Of a DNA stretch of 64,000 nucleotides, positions 23,628 through 34,232 are shown in pieces. The position numbers were made by a program, and so were the translations under genes. Under the pieces are notes generated by a model that was given only the letters and a program-made list of their open reading frames with translations, did not search any database and was not told the DNA's origin. Positions within the stretch are counted from its first letter, which is position 1. Every line of letters starts with the position of its first letter. The DNA comes from Nymphaea colorata (Eukaryota > Streptophyta > Magnoliopsida > Nymphaeales > Nymphaeaceae): the NCBI RefSeq assembly GCF_008831285.2, contig NC_045145.1:4506723-4570722 (forward strand), written 5' to 3'.

Positions 23628-25109
23628 ATGGCTACTATCCGTCGATCAGTTCTCATGTTATTACTATGCTTTGCAACTATGTGTGTTCTTCTCCTTCAAG
23701 GTAAGCCTGTATGTCCTTAGGCCTTACACTACCATCGTTGCAGATTTGTGCATTGAGACATGAGGAAGGGAAATTTGGCTGCAAGTTTCACACAATTTCC
23801 AGGCTTTTCTGGTGTCAACGTTTGCGAAGTGGTATTTCCTCACCCGGTAAGACAAACACGGTGAAGGTGAAACGGTCACCGTTCTGTTCAATGCAGTGCT
23901 CACGTCGGTAGGAGATGAGGGAAAAGTCCGAAGTGTATATTTAGTGGTCTAACCCCAACTTGCCTGTAAAGGAGAGAAAGGAAAAAACTCAGAGCAGCGG
24001 ATGAAACAAAAATGTCACTAGTAATAAAATTTTATATTTTCAGGAAGCATCTAAATGAGAAAAATTACTTTGAAATACCAATACAATTTTTTTTTGTCTG
24101 TGTGGGCAATTGTCCCCACACCTGCATCCGCCCATAATTAACAGTTTTTTCTTCTAGGGTAACGTGAGGAACTGTAAACCGAATTTAGGTTGGGAATTAA
24201 ATGGCTTGGCTTAGCATGGGGTCTTTGTTCGCTTTTAACTGCATTGGACTCGTTTGCAGACTTTTTCTTTTGTAATACTTCGCTTTTTTTTTTTTGCATA
24301 AATTACCAATTATGTTATGACAGAATTTCTTTGTTGGTGCACTTGAGTTGGACAACAATTGTTTGAAAAACAACAGCAGAAGAAACCCCTTGACCATCCC
24401 ACTCCAAAAAGAAAAATAAATAAATAACCAAATAAAATGAATGAACAAATAAATATCCCCTAACCACATACATAATTAATCATGTCATTTGTATTTGTCC
24501 TCCTTTTCCGTGAGAAAGCTACAATTACATTTGGACATGTTAAAATTCAGCAGTTCATGAATTTGTCCTTCCTCACAAACTATATGGCACTAAATGAGGC
24601 TCCTTTCTTCCGGATTGGTGTAAGATGAGTTGATGGGCGGTTAGTTCTCATTTCAAATTCACTTAGCGTCAATTACTTGTGTTTGCAAAAAGGGGGATGA
24701 TTGGAAGCATCAAGAATCAAGAATAAGCCATGTACCTTGAGGAGACATGGGATTGGATTACAGTTTAGGTTCTCATCTTTTTTTGGAGTTATATTGAGTT
24801 CAGCAACGGTTTTTTCCGTAGCTAAAAACGTTGTTTAGCATTTGCATTCTACAACCATATGAAATCAATGACTTTCGACCATGCTCTTGATTCTGTTAAA
24901 AAGCTGTCCCTGCTGGAAGATCGGCACAAGGGCCTATTGGCCCCGTTCAAGGCGCAGAGATCCATGTGACTGTACAGGGAAATGGAGCGGCTGGACATAA
25001 CATAGTCGGGGGAAGGTGCTTCTCCCCCTTTGATTACGGCTGGTGCTGTGTAACGACCAAACAGTGCTGGATTTCTCGAAGCGACTGCGAGACCTACTGC
25101 CCTAAGTAA
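23628..25109 (+). CDS. CRP2-A: secreted cysteine-rich peptide precursor
   Basis: Exon 1 is 23628-23700 (73 nt, ending CAA-G at a phase-1 donor, exactly as in CRP1). The proposed exon 2 is 24904-25109 after a 1.2-kb intron. The product is about 92 residues: signal peptide (SVLMLLLCFATMCVLLLQ), a Gly-rich linker (VPAGRSAQGPIGPVQGAE...GNGAAGHNIVGG), then RCFSPFDYGWCC and TTKQCWISRSDCETYCPK. The cysteines follow C-x8-CC-x5-C-x6-C-x3-C, the CRP1 pattern with one extra residue. An in-frame TAA lies just before exon 2, and the acceptor (taaaaag) is weak, so the exact junction is inferred. AATAAA is at 25195. An exon-like segment in the intron (23738-23911) reads out of frame from exon 1. This is a paralogue of CRP1, with an ESF1/MEG1-like C-terminus. 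Confidence 0.65.
23738..23911 (+). other. Exon-like cysteine-containing segment in the CRP2-A intron
   Basis: After a good acceptor (ccatcgttgcag) a frame reads ICALRHEEGKFGCKFH...FWCQRLRSGIS...FCSMQCSRR-stop with five cysteines. From exon 1 the phase does not fit (splicing there gives a stop after six codons). In block B the same frame stops earlier, and a stretch of about 130 bp is tandemly duplicated (59325-59545). It may be an alternative exon or a dead one. Confidence 0.3.
24600..24690 (+). mobile_element. Possible SINE fragment in the CRP2-A intron
   Basis: GATTGGTGTAAGATGAGTTG and CATTTCAAATTC lie about 30 nt apart, resembling degraded Pol III A and B boxes. The better-preserved counterpart is at 60531 in block B. 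Confidence 0.25.
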
Positions 25110-25867
25110 ACACCTGACTACTTGATTTTCACCACAGCCTGTTCCTAGCTCACCTCCTCACTGAAGTGTGTCCGTGTCAAGAATGAGAAAGAAGAATAAA
25201 GTTGATGATTCCCAGTGCACAGGGCCTTAGACCAACTAGTGTGCATATTATCAGCTTTGGAAGTTTCCTTTTACTTGGTTTCGTTCTTTTTCCAGCAAGT
25301 TTTGCGGTTAGACAAAGAGCACTATCTGTGAAACTTAATTACAATGTGATTTGAAATGAGAATCTAGTAAAATTTATGTGAAACATAAATGGAAGAACAT
25401 TTTTATACTTGCTTCACAATGTCTTTATATATGACAACAGTTCAAAATCAGTTCCACAGAGGGAGACATTAATTGGAAAAGAAAAGGTGCAGCACTCTTG
25501 GATGCAATTTGAGTTGGGCCTCTGTATACTTACTATGCAGTCCTAGTTGCAAAACTTAGACCCATCTTCTTAGAAAAAAGTACGTTTTGAAGATATTCCG
25601 AGCTTCTTGTGATTCAGCTTACCTTAGCATTTGAGTGCTTGTTCAATGTCATAAATTTAAGCACGGCAAGCTGCGTTCATAATCGGTGCTTAAACTGCTT
25701 TAACTACTTATAGAAGATTACTGTCACTGTACTTTGCTGTTCTACTCTCGACAAAATTTAGTTTTAGTTCCGCTTTTTAACTTCAAGCATTACGTACATG
25801 TGCTTGACATGATAACAAGCTAGCTCAAACTCGGCTCCTTTGCTCCTTTCTTTATGAATTATGAGCT
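25110..25867. other. CRP2-A 3' flank
   Basis: Polyadenylation signal AATAAA at 25195-25200. No other gene is recognised. Near 25810-25870 there are decayed 'agctcaaactcggctc' words like those in the MITE at 579. Confidence 0.5.
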
Positions 25868-26494
25868 TGAGCTTGTGTTGGTTCGTTGATAGCTCAAAAG
25901 GGCCAAGCCTGTGGACATCAAACATCAGTTCAGGTGCTGGCGCCATTCCCTGCCCTCGAAAGAGATAATTAAGTTACTTCTGCTGTTCTTTTTGTTCTAC
26001 AAAAACTTGGAAGGATACATGATGATCATGTATTGCCGTGATCTGTTTCAAATCAACAGTGTGTTCTAATTCAAATCTGAATTGCAGCTTCCTGAAAACG
26101 TCAATGAGTATCATTTAGCTAGCAGCCCTTAACAGGCCACTAGTTATTGATGCATCTTCTCTGAGGGGCAGCTAGTGATTTGCATGTGTCATATTCAGTT
26201 TCAGATACAAAATATCCTGTTCTGAAATACAGGTGTTCTTTCTCCAATAGATGGCATTTAGTCAAGTTGCTTCTCCCCGATCTCCCCACAAATTGTTATT
26301 CCACACTGTCATTGTCTCCTCACTGCGCTTATAATCCATCAACTGAGAAAACGTCCGCCAAATATTCATTGGACACATCCCTACCTCATTCCGTTAAGGC
26401 TAAGAAAAGCTTCCCATCAAGCTTAATTTGGAAACCACTTTCATCATTGAAGGCTTCAAGAATTCCAACACGTTGTCATGGGACACATAGTTCC
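25868..26494. repeat. Repeat X, copy 1 (direct repeat with 44937-45557)
   Basis: About 620 bp beginning 'cttgtgttggttcgttg' and ending 'tgtcatgggacacatagttc', nearly identical to 44937-45557. Here it follows CRP2-A; the other copy precedes block B. The two copies bracket the 18.4-kb retroelement-rich spacer. No coding function is recognised. Confidence 0.9.
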
Positions 26495-26949
26495 TCCACC
26501 ACCAGATTTTCCACACTATGATATGAAAACATACTGCCCATGTGCAGTAACTCTAGAGAGAGCCTAGAATTGAACCATTTTGCAAGGCCTGCAGAATGTC
26601 CAGCCATGAAATTGGCTTGCGACCAAACCTGTTAACTACTTCCCCATTGCATACGTTTCTAGGAACACCACAGGTTAAGATGGGATGTTTACTGTTTTTG
26701 TTCTTCCTTCCTAAACAAGAACTACCTGTTAGTCATATGGAAAAGGCCATCACGTGAATCTCTCCAGAGTTTTAAGCTTTGCACGCTAAAACAGCAAGCT
26801 CATGGAGATGCATGACTGATCCAGACCCAGTCTTTTTTCTTTGCCCGTCCCTCGAAAGCTTTTTCCTAGTGGCTCACCAAATTGGCCCACTACAAAGGTA
26901 AGGGACCTCTCTAGGCCCCCACACTAAGGAATCACCGCCACCACTGGTC
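26495..26949. other. Intergenic, possible LINE-like minus-strand text
   Basis: On the minus strand about 26570-26690 gives a short coding-like stretch (VNRFGRKPISWLDILQALQN) that I cannot place. The rest is featureless up to the copia element. Confidence 0.3.
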
Positions 26950-26954
26950 TTTCA

Positions 26955-27422
26955 TGATGGGATTTTTCCCCATAACGCATATACAAAACCAAATGTATAT
27001 ACCCTAAACAGGATCATGCTAATGCTAAATCATTGAAATAAACGAAACCTTAAACTGAAGCGGAAGCGTACCTGAATCCATCTGATCTGGTGCACGGGAA
27101 GATCGCAGCAGGGTCTTCCAGGGTACGTGCAGTGCGCGTGAGGTCTCTCTCAGATGGGGAAGAGAAAACCCTAGAAACCAAAAGCAACTGTTCGCACGAC
27201 CCCAGGGACCACTACCATTATATAATGAGGACAATTACGGATTCAACCCATCAAAGAGTCCGTAATTGCGTATAGGTATTTATACATTTCAAAATTACCC
27301 CATACCATCTAAAATGACATAATATCCCAAAATGCAATCACTTAAGCGGATATTTACGTTAAGACAGCCATAATGTCTGAAATTCCTCATAGACATATGC
27401 CGGCCCACCAAATGATCTTACA
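26955..27422 (-). repeat. 3' LTR of Copia-3
   Basis: 468 bp, nearly identical to 32594-33061 (a handful of differences, for example ttttt/tttct near the left end and accaaatg/actaaatg near the right end). Confidence 0.92.
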
Positions 27423-28474
27423 ATCTCCCACTTGGGCCAAATATGTCTTAATACATTCAGACATTACATAAAACCTTAGGAGCTCATAATTGCTATCTTA
27501 TAAACGTCATTTTCACCAATCTCGTCCATGACCATATCAACACAGAACCAAAGCGGCTTTCGCTATAATAAAAATTAGCTAAACCTTCAATGATCACAAA
27601 TGTTAACATAATCAATGACATAGATCTGATATGGATGTATAGCATGAGAATTACATGTAATGTGATTACAACATGTCTATTCTCAACTGGTCCAACTTTA
27701 AAAACCTTATGGAGATCAAAACATAAACACAGAATGGAACCAAAGAACTTTAAACTTTATTCTGCAGAAAACTGAATATGTGTCCATACATTAGAGCCAA
27801 CAAAAAATACAAACTCCCACTAAACCAGCACATCATCCAAGGATAACACCCCGATACGAACAACATGTTCGTGAAAGACCTTATGTGTTAAACCCTTGGT
27901 AAGCGGATCCGCAATCATAGAGTTTGTCTCAATATGCTCTAAAGACACCTGACCATTCTGTATCCCCTCTTTAACAGTCCAAAAAACTTAATGTCGATGT
28001 GCTTCGACTTTGACAAACTGTGGCTGTTATAAGAGTACATGACTGCTGAATTATTGTCACACAACAACCTTAGTGGTATTTTTTATACCATGCATAATGC
28101 GCAGCCTCGTGACAAAATTCTGCAATCACAAAACCTGATTGAATGCCATTATCTTGGTACTCAGCAAAGTCAGAATCTGAATACCTAATGATCTCCTATT
28201 GGTCTGACTTCCTGTATGTGAGCATAAAATCTTATGTTCTTTTTAATTACATCAAAACTCTTTTGGCTGCTTTCCAATGACCCATACTAGGATCACTTAA
28301 GTATCTGCCTAACATTCCAATGATAAATGCAATATCCAAACGAGTACAAACCTGAACATACATAAGGCTTCCCACAACAGACAAATAGGGAATCCTTTCC
28401 ATTTCTTTAGATTCGATTTTACTTTTAGGGCATTGTTTGAGACTAAACTTGTCTCCTTTAGCAACTGGAGTCTT

Positions 28475-28774
28475 TTATGGTTTACAATCCTTCATGTCAT
28501 ATCGCTGAAGCACCTTATCAATGTAGGCCTTTTGTGATGATCCAAGAATACCCCGAGAACGATCTCGAAATATTTGGATCCCCAATACAAAAGATGCACA
28601 ACCAAGATCCTTCATGTCAAACGTTGTTGACAAAAAAAATCTTAGTTTCATGCAATATGCCAACATCATTACTTGCCAACAATATATCATCGACATATAA
28701 AACCAAAAAGATAAATTTGCCCCCACTGATCTTTTAGTATACACATTCATCAACCATATTAATTTCGAAACCAA
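28475..28774 (-). pseudogene. Copia-3 reverse transcriptase fragment
   Basis: Reads STTFDMKDLGCASFVLGIQI, then KAYIDKVLQRYDMKDCKP, the C-terminal part of a copia RT. RNase H-like text continues toward 28200 in broken frames. The YVDD active-site region just upstream survives only in another frame. Remnants of integrase (SLDFANFSVCTECIKGK, about 29080-29140) lie between this and gag. Confidence 0.8.
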
Positions 28775-29701
28775 ATGAAACTATAACTTGATGAAGTTTG
28801 TAATACCATTGACTTTAAAACTTGCTTTAGTCCATATATGGATTTCCTTAGTGACACCTCTACTTAATTTTCTTGAGGTTGTTGAGTTTGTTCTTCAGTA
28901 TGGAGATCAACATCATTGCCTTCTTCTGAATAGAGTGGACTCAGGTCCCTCTTCAAAAGCAATGTTCATAACCTGATCACCTCCCAAACTCAATATCCTC
29001 AAAGAAATGGGCGTTTCCCTGTCAAAGAAAGACTTACTGGATGGATTAAATAAAACTTATAACCCCTTAATGTTGTTCATTTTCCCTTTATACATTCAGT
29101 GCAGACACTAAAGTTTGCAAAATCAAGGGACTCAAGAATTCCTTTTGACATAAGCCTTTATATTCTCTTTTCAGAAATATGTCCTAAGCGCCAATGTCAT
29201 AACATAGCAGAATTCTCTTTTGGCTAATTTTCTTTTAGTACCACTAAACGTAACATGCAAGGTTACATTATATGAAGCAATCGTATCAAGCAAATAAAGG
29301 TTATCGCTACTAGACAAAGAACCAGTGGAATTCAAATTTGAATGCAGAAACTATTTAAATTTATTTCCTCCAAATGAACAATAATAACCAAATTTGTTCA
29401 GTAAGGAAATAACAACCAAATTCCGTCTAAAGGCGGTATTACATAAGTTTCTATCAAATTCAAATAACAACCAGTCTTTAACAATAACTCGAAAATCTGC
29501 TCTGGCTTCAATCTTCGCCTTCATGTCATCACCCTCATAAATGAATCTTTCAGCATCAATTGGCGTCCGACAATTTAGGCAGCCCTGCACAGAAACACTT
29601 ATGTGAGTAGTAGCAACTGAATCTACCCACAAATGCCTTGGTACTGAAATTAAATTAACCTCAGAACAAACCAAAGTAAGAATCGTACCTTTTTTTTCAC
29701 G

Positions 29702-30625
29702 TCATGCGTGATACTTAGTACAATCCTTCTTCATATGACCTTCATCCTTGCAAAAGAAGCAGCTTGATTTGCCTTCCTTATGCTTCTTCTGTTTCTTAAT
29801 GGATGCGTGATCAACTGCAATTTCCTTAATAGCCTTCCTTTTCTTATTTTTAGGCGTAGTAGCCAAGTGAGCACTTTCTATCCTATCATGCTTCAATTTC
29901 TCCTCTTCTTCCACACAGTGCGAAATGAGCTCATTAAGAGTCCGTTTCTCCTTCTGACAGTTATAACTAACTTTAAACTGTCCAAACTGTGGTGGAAGAG
30001 AAAGAAGAACCATATGCACTATAAAGTCTTCGGGTAACCTCAGACCTAGCGCCTGTAATTTTGAAGCAAGATGAGACATTTCCATAATGTGCTCCCGTAT
30101 GTTCCCCTTATTTTTATACTTAAGCGTCACAAGTTTACTCAAAAGAGTGCTTGTTTCAGCCTTTTCATTTTTAGCAAAACGTTTTTCAATCTCTTCAAGG
30201 AACGCCTTGGCACTAGCCTTTTCAGTAATAGATCCCCGAAAATTTTCTGGGATTGATCTCTTCATGATCATTAGACACATGCGGTTTGAGCGTTCCCACC
30301 GTTCAAAGTACCGCTTATCCTCATGGGAACTTTGATATGTTGGTTGAGGTGGGCACAACTCCCTAAATGCAAGGTCAAGATCCATACAACCCAGAACAAT
30401 CATAACAGTTTCTTTCCAGTCCTTAAAATTCGAACCATTTAACTCAGGAACAGTACTCAAATTTACAGATATCACAGAAGCAGAACTCACTGTACAAAGA
30501 ACAACAAAAATACCAAACATGCTCACAATCAATATATGTACAAAGATGAAATAATAAATATAAATGAATTTAAATACAATTGCCCAAAACCCATCACAAG
30601 GTACCGGTGCAACGCTAATATCCAA
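29702..30625 (-). pseudogene. Copia-3 gag (UBN2-type) with zinc knuckle
   Basis: Open frame of 307 codons. After a start region lacking homology, the gag core begins VPELNGSNFKDWKETVMIVL and continues to FRGSITEKASAKAFLEEIEK and LRLPEDFIVHMVLLSLPPQF. It ends with the CCHC knuckle CFFCKDEGHMKKDC. Gag forms the cytoplasmic particle that packages element RNA. Gag itself is open, but the following protease (29351-29674, WVDSVATTHIS) lacks the expected D-[ST]-G-A, and downstream domains are deleted. Confidence 0.8.
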
Positions 30626-31139
30626 TCTTTGGATTGAAATACTAACTGCAAGTGGTATTCTTGGTCAACAATGAATATAAATAATTAACCCTGTCAAACA
30701 ACGAGCCTATCTTTGGATTGACTCGCTATTCACATGGAAACCTGAAAAATTATCATATATTCATTGCCCTGTATACTTAAACCTGACCAAACAACAATCC
30801 TCCTTTGGGCTGATCATTGTCCGCATGGATCAAGTATACTATCATCTAATGTTCAAAACAAGCAAATTCGTACAACAGAGGTCACTTTGGCGACATAAAG
30901 TACAAACGTACTCATTTCAAACAATAGACATGGCCAAAGATTAAATTCATAATCCAAACATTCATCTAAAGTACACACATAAATTAACAACATGCAAAAC
31001 ATGATACATGAATTAAAATTTACATACAAAATTTGTCATTCATTGAATCTAAAACTTGATGCATAAACCAAATTACAAACAAATTTGCCCTACATTAAAT
31101 TCAAAACCAAAATAATTCAATGAAATGAGCCCAAAAGAG

Positions 31140-31740
31140 TCCAAAATTTATAAACCGGTACCATAATCGTGTTTAAGAGGGTCAAGAACTACTGAATCGG
31201 CCTTAAAATAGTCCGTATCGTTCTTAAACCACAATTAGAACACCCACATACCCCTACATAGGGCTGAACCAGTCTAAAAATTGGACGTATCGGTCAAAAT
31301 AGACCGTATCGGTTCTAAAACCCACTGAACCGGTTAAAATTGGCCCAAAAACGGTTCCAGAACTCAATGAACCGGTCTGAAAAGCCCTGAATCGGTCTAA
31401 ATATCAAGTGAACCGGTCTGAAAATGCCCGAATCGGTTCAAAAATCAACTTAATCGGTTCTGAAATGCTAGAATCGGTTCCAAAACTGAATGAACCGGTT
31501 CTGAAAAGCCCTGAATCGGTTCGAAAATGGTTCGAATCGGTTCTGAAATGAATGAACCGGTCCCCAAATGGTCCGAAACGGATCTGAAAGGTTCGAACCG
31601 GTCCCTAGAAGGTCCGAACCGGTCTGAATCGGATTGAATCGGTTCTGAATCGTAATGAACCGGTTCGAGTCTTTTCCAAAACTGGCTTAAAAAAAAATGA
31701 ACCGATTTACTTAAACCAAATGGATACGGGTCGGGTCCGA
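31140..31740. repeat. GAACCGGTTC/GAATCGGTTC minisatellite in the Copia-3 leader
   Basis: Dozens of copies of a degenerate word 'aatcggttctgaaatg/aaccggtctgaaa', spaced 15-25 bp apart. On the minus strand this gives repetitive open text (EPIxxxSEPVH), which is a by-product of the repeat rather than a protein. Confidence 0.75.
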
Positions 31741-31799
31741 CAGGACCCGACCCGGTCCGAAAAATAAAACGCAGGGGCTCGGGCGCGAGGTGGGAAAAG

Positions 31800-31831
<32 letters not shown>

Positions 31832-32460
31832 TGATGGTCCCGGATCGGCTCTGTCACGACCCGACCCGGGCTGACCCGCTCGACCGCCCGAGCGTCGCGG
31901 GCGTCGTCTCCACAGCTCGCCTGCCGAACGGCAGGCGGGCGGTGAAGCTCCACCGGCGGGCCACCCAACACCGTGGGTGGCCGCCGGCGGGTGCAGCCAG
32001 CGTCGCCGGACGTCGGCCGCCACGGTGGCCGGCCGATTCTGGCCGGTTTCCCCCATCGACTTTCTGCCCCTTTTTCTGGATGGTCGGGCGGCTGTAACAG
32101 CCGCAGGAAGGCCACCGGCTGGCCACGCAACGGCGTGGGTGGCTGCCGGCCGGTCGCGCCAGGACAGGGAGGTCAGCCGTCGCCCAACGGCCGGCCGACG
32201 CCCGCCTGACCGCCGGAAAACGATGCCCTAGCCTGAATCCCCTTTGTCTGTTCCTGTTCCTACGCCTTACGGTTGCATCTGAGGCGTACAGGGCACCGCA
32301 GGCCACCCACAGCATGGGTGTCCGCTGTCGGGGTTTCCTCACGACTGCCGGAAGCCTACGTCGCCTACCAGCGATGGACGCCCGCTGATCCGGCCGTCCC
32401 CTTGCCCATGCCTCGTCCTCCTCATGCTGCAACGGAAGCCCGACGGCTTCCGGTGCACAC
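31740..32460. repeat. GC-rich three-copy repeat (period about 165-170 bp)
   Basis: Starts with 'cgggtcgggtccgacaggacccgacccgg'-like palindromic words and a poly-T run (31800-31826). Three diverged copies of a block containing 'ggccacc(c)aac...gtgggtggc(c/t)gccggc' then follow at about 31955, 32120 and 32290. GC content is far above the surroundings. Open frames on both strands here are base-composition artefacts. Confidence 0.7.
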
Positions 32461-32593
32461 CTTCAACACAAATATTTTTTTTTTTTTTTTTTTTTTGAAA
32501 AACAAAAATTGCAGGCGAAGGAAAGGAACATCCAAATGAGAAGAACGCCAAAAGATCAACGATTCAACAACAAGCATAGGCTCTGATACCAAA

Positions 32594-33061
32594 TGATGGG
32601 ATTTCTCCCCATAACGCATATACAAAACCAAATGTATATACCCTAAACAGGATCATGCTCATGCTAAATCATTGAAATAAACGAAACCTTAAACTGAAGC
32701 GGAAGCGTACCTGAATCCATCTGATCTGGTGCACGGGAAGATCGCAGCAGGGTCTTCCAGGGTACGTGCAGTGCGCGTGAGGTCTCTCTCAGATGGGGAA
32801 GAGAAAACCCTAGAAACCAAAAGCAACTGTTCGCACGACCCCAGGGACCACTACCATTATATAATGAAGACAATTACGGATTCAACCCATCAAAGAGTCC
32901 GTAATTGCGTATAGGTATCTATACATTTCAAAATTACCCCATACCATCTAAAATGACATAATATCCCAAAATGCAATCACTTAAGCGGATATTTACGTTA
33001 AGACAGCCATAATGTCTGAAATTCCTCATAGACATATGCCGGCCCACTAAATGATCTTACA
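32594..33061 (-). repeat. 5' LTR of Copia-3
   Basis: 468 bp, preceded on the minus-strand inner side by the tRNA-Met type primer binding site at 32579-32591. Confidence 0.92.
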
Positions 33062-33137
33062 TTTCATTCATGGCCTCCTTAGCAACAGGTAAGTTGCTCA
33101 TACCAAGAGAAACAAAACACCCTGTGTCATTACAGTT

Positions 33138-33389
33138 CTCTCCACTAACAGATCACATCAGAATCTACCCCTGCCATCAGTCAACCCAAAATTTCGGCTT
33201 CTTACCATCCCCAATTTTCTAAATCAGGTTACTGCAGTATATTAGATTCCAGCCGACTCCCATACCATGCCATGACCAAGAAATTTTCCACAGAGTCTTC
33301 ATGGTTCATAAGCTTCACTTCCTTCTCAAATGTTCTTCTGGTTTTCGGTGAATTCCACCAAAATGATCATCTATCACATGAATTCTGTT
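33138..33389 (-). repeat. LINE fragment R, copy 1 (long flank duplication of Copia-2)
   Basis: 252 bp nearly identical to 37117-37367. On the minus strand it reads like a LINE just before zf-RVT (KIGDGKKPKFWVD). It ends three bases before the Copia-2 LTR, and its twin begins at the first base after the other LTR. Confidence 0.85.
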
Positions 33390-33392
33390 CTT

Positions 33393-34056
33393 TATTATAG
33401 TCGTGTCCCCCAAAAGAATGCTCAACAACAATAAGAAAAGGGCAAACCACCACAAAACTGCTAAAAACGGAATCAGAGGGCAGCGAGCATAAGATTGAAT
33501 TTTCAACACCAATGTTGCAGCAATATATATCAAAATATATGCTAGAGATGCAGAAAAATAGGAGACACCAATTTACGTGGAAAAACCCCCAATAATGGGG
33601 TAAAAAATCACAAGCAAGAGAGACTTTCTATACATCAATAAAGGGAACCAAATACACCAGCAATATCCCTACTGTTTTAAGAAAAACAGTGAACTCAAGA
33701 GAACAATAACACTCTCTTATGCGATTGAAAGAAAGAGCCCTAAAGATTCAAAAAAGAAATCACCCAATGAAGACTCCCTTCATTTTCTCTTTCTTCTTTG
33801 TCTTTCCTCTCTCTTCTTGGCGTGCCGATTGACCCACGTGCCTTGCTGCGATTTCTCCTCCTCTCTTCCTTGCCTTCTTCTTCTCCTTCTCCTCTATGAG
33901 CAGCCACAAGAACCTCCCGTTTTTCTTTTTCCCCAAAGGAAACACGAGAGAGAGAAAACGTAAGAGGGAGGGGCACCATCGGGTGCCCTCCCTTTCTCCC
34001 GCCCGTCACTTAAGTGACGGGTCGGGTCGGGTCTTGAGGGTGGACCCGACCCAACA
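33393..34056 (-). repeat. 3' LTR of Copia-2
   Basis: 664 bp; contains the palindrome CCCGTCACTTAAGTGACGGG at 34002-34021. Short open frames in it (GRKGGHPMVPLPLTFSLS) recur in every LTR of this family and are not genes. Confidence 0.9.
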
Positions 34057-34232
34057 AACTCCCCCTCCAGCTTAAAGAGAGGGATCATACCTACAAAATG
34101 AACAAAATTAATACACTGCCTTAAAGACAGTCATCCCAACTAAGTCTCTACACATATCACGTTTCTCCTTAGGTAGAGACTTCGTCATCATATCTGCAGG
34201 ATTCTTCTCTGTTTGTATCTTCTCTAACTGAA

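Larger units (their letters stand above)
26950..33066 (-). mobile_element. Ty1/copia retrotransposon, internally deleted (Copia-3)
   Basis: LTRs are 26955-27422 and 32594-33061 (468 bp each, TG...CA), flanked by the exact 5-bp target duplication TTTCA at 26950-26954 and 33062-33066. Read on the minus strand, the primer binding site (TGGTATCAGAGCC) abuts the LTR at 32593 and a purine tract (AAGTGGGAGAT) abuts the LTR at 27423. The interior has gag, a degenerate protease region, traces of integrase and RT/RNase H in broken frames; the integrase core and the first part of RT are missing. The 5' leader (30626-32593) is unusually long and repetitive. It cannot move on its own. Confidence 0.92.

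Noticed and set aside
31445-32432. Long GC-rich frames on both strands, including one of 203 codons
   Set aside because: Produced by the Copia-3 leader repeats; stop codons are rare in GC-rich DNA and no domain is present.
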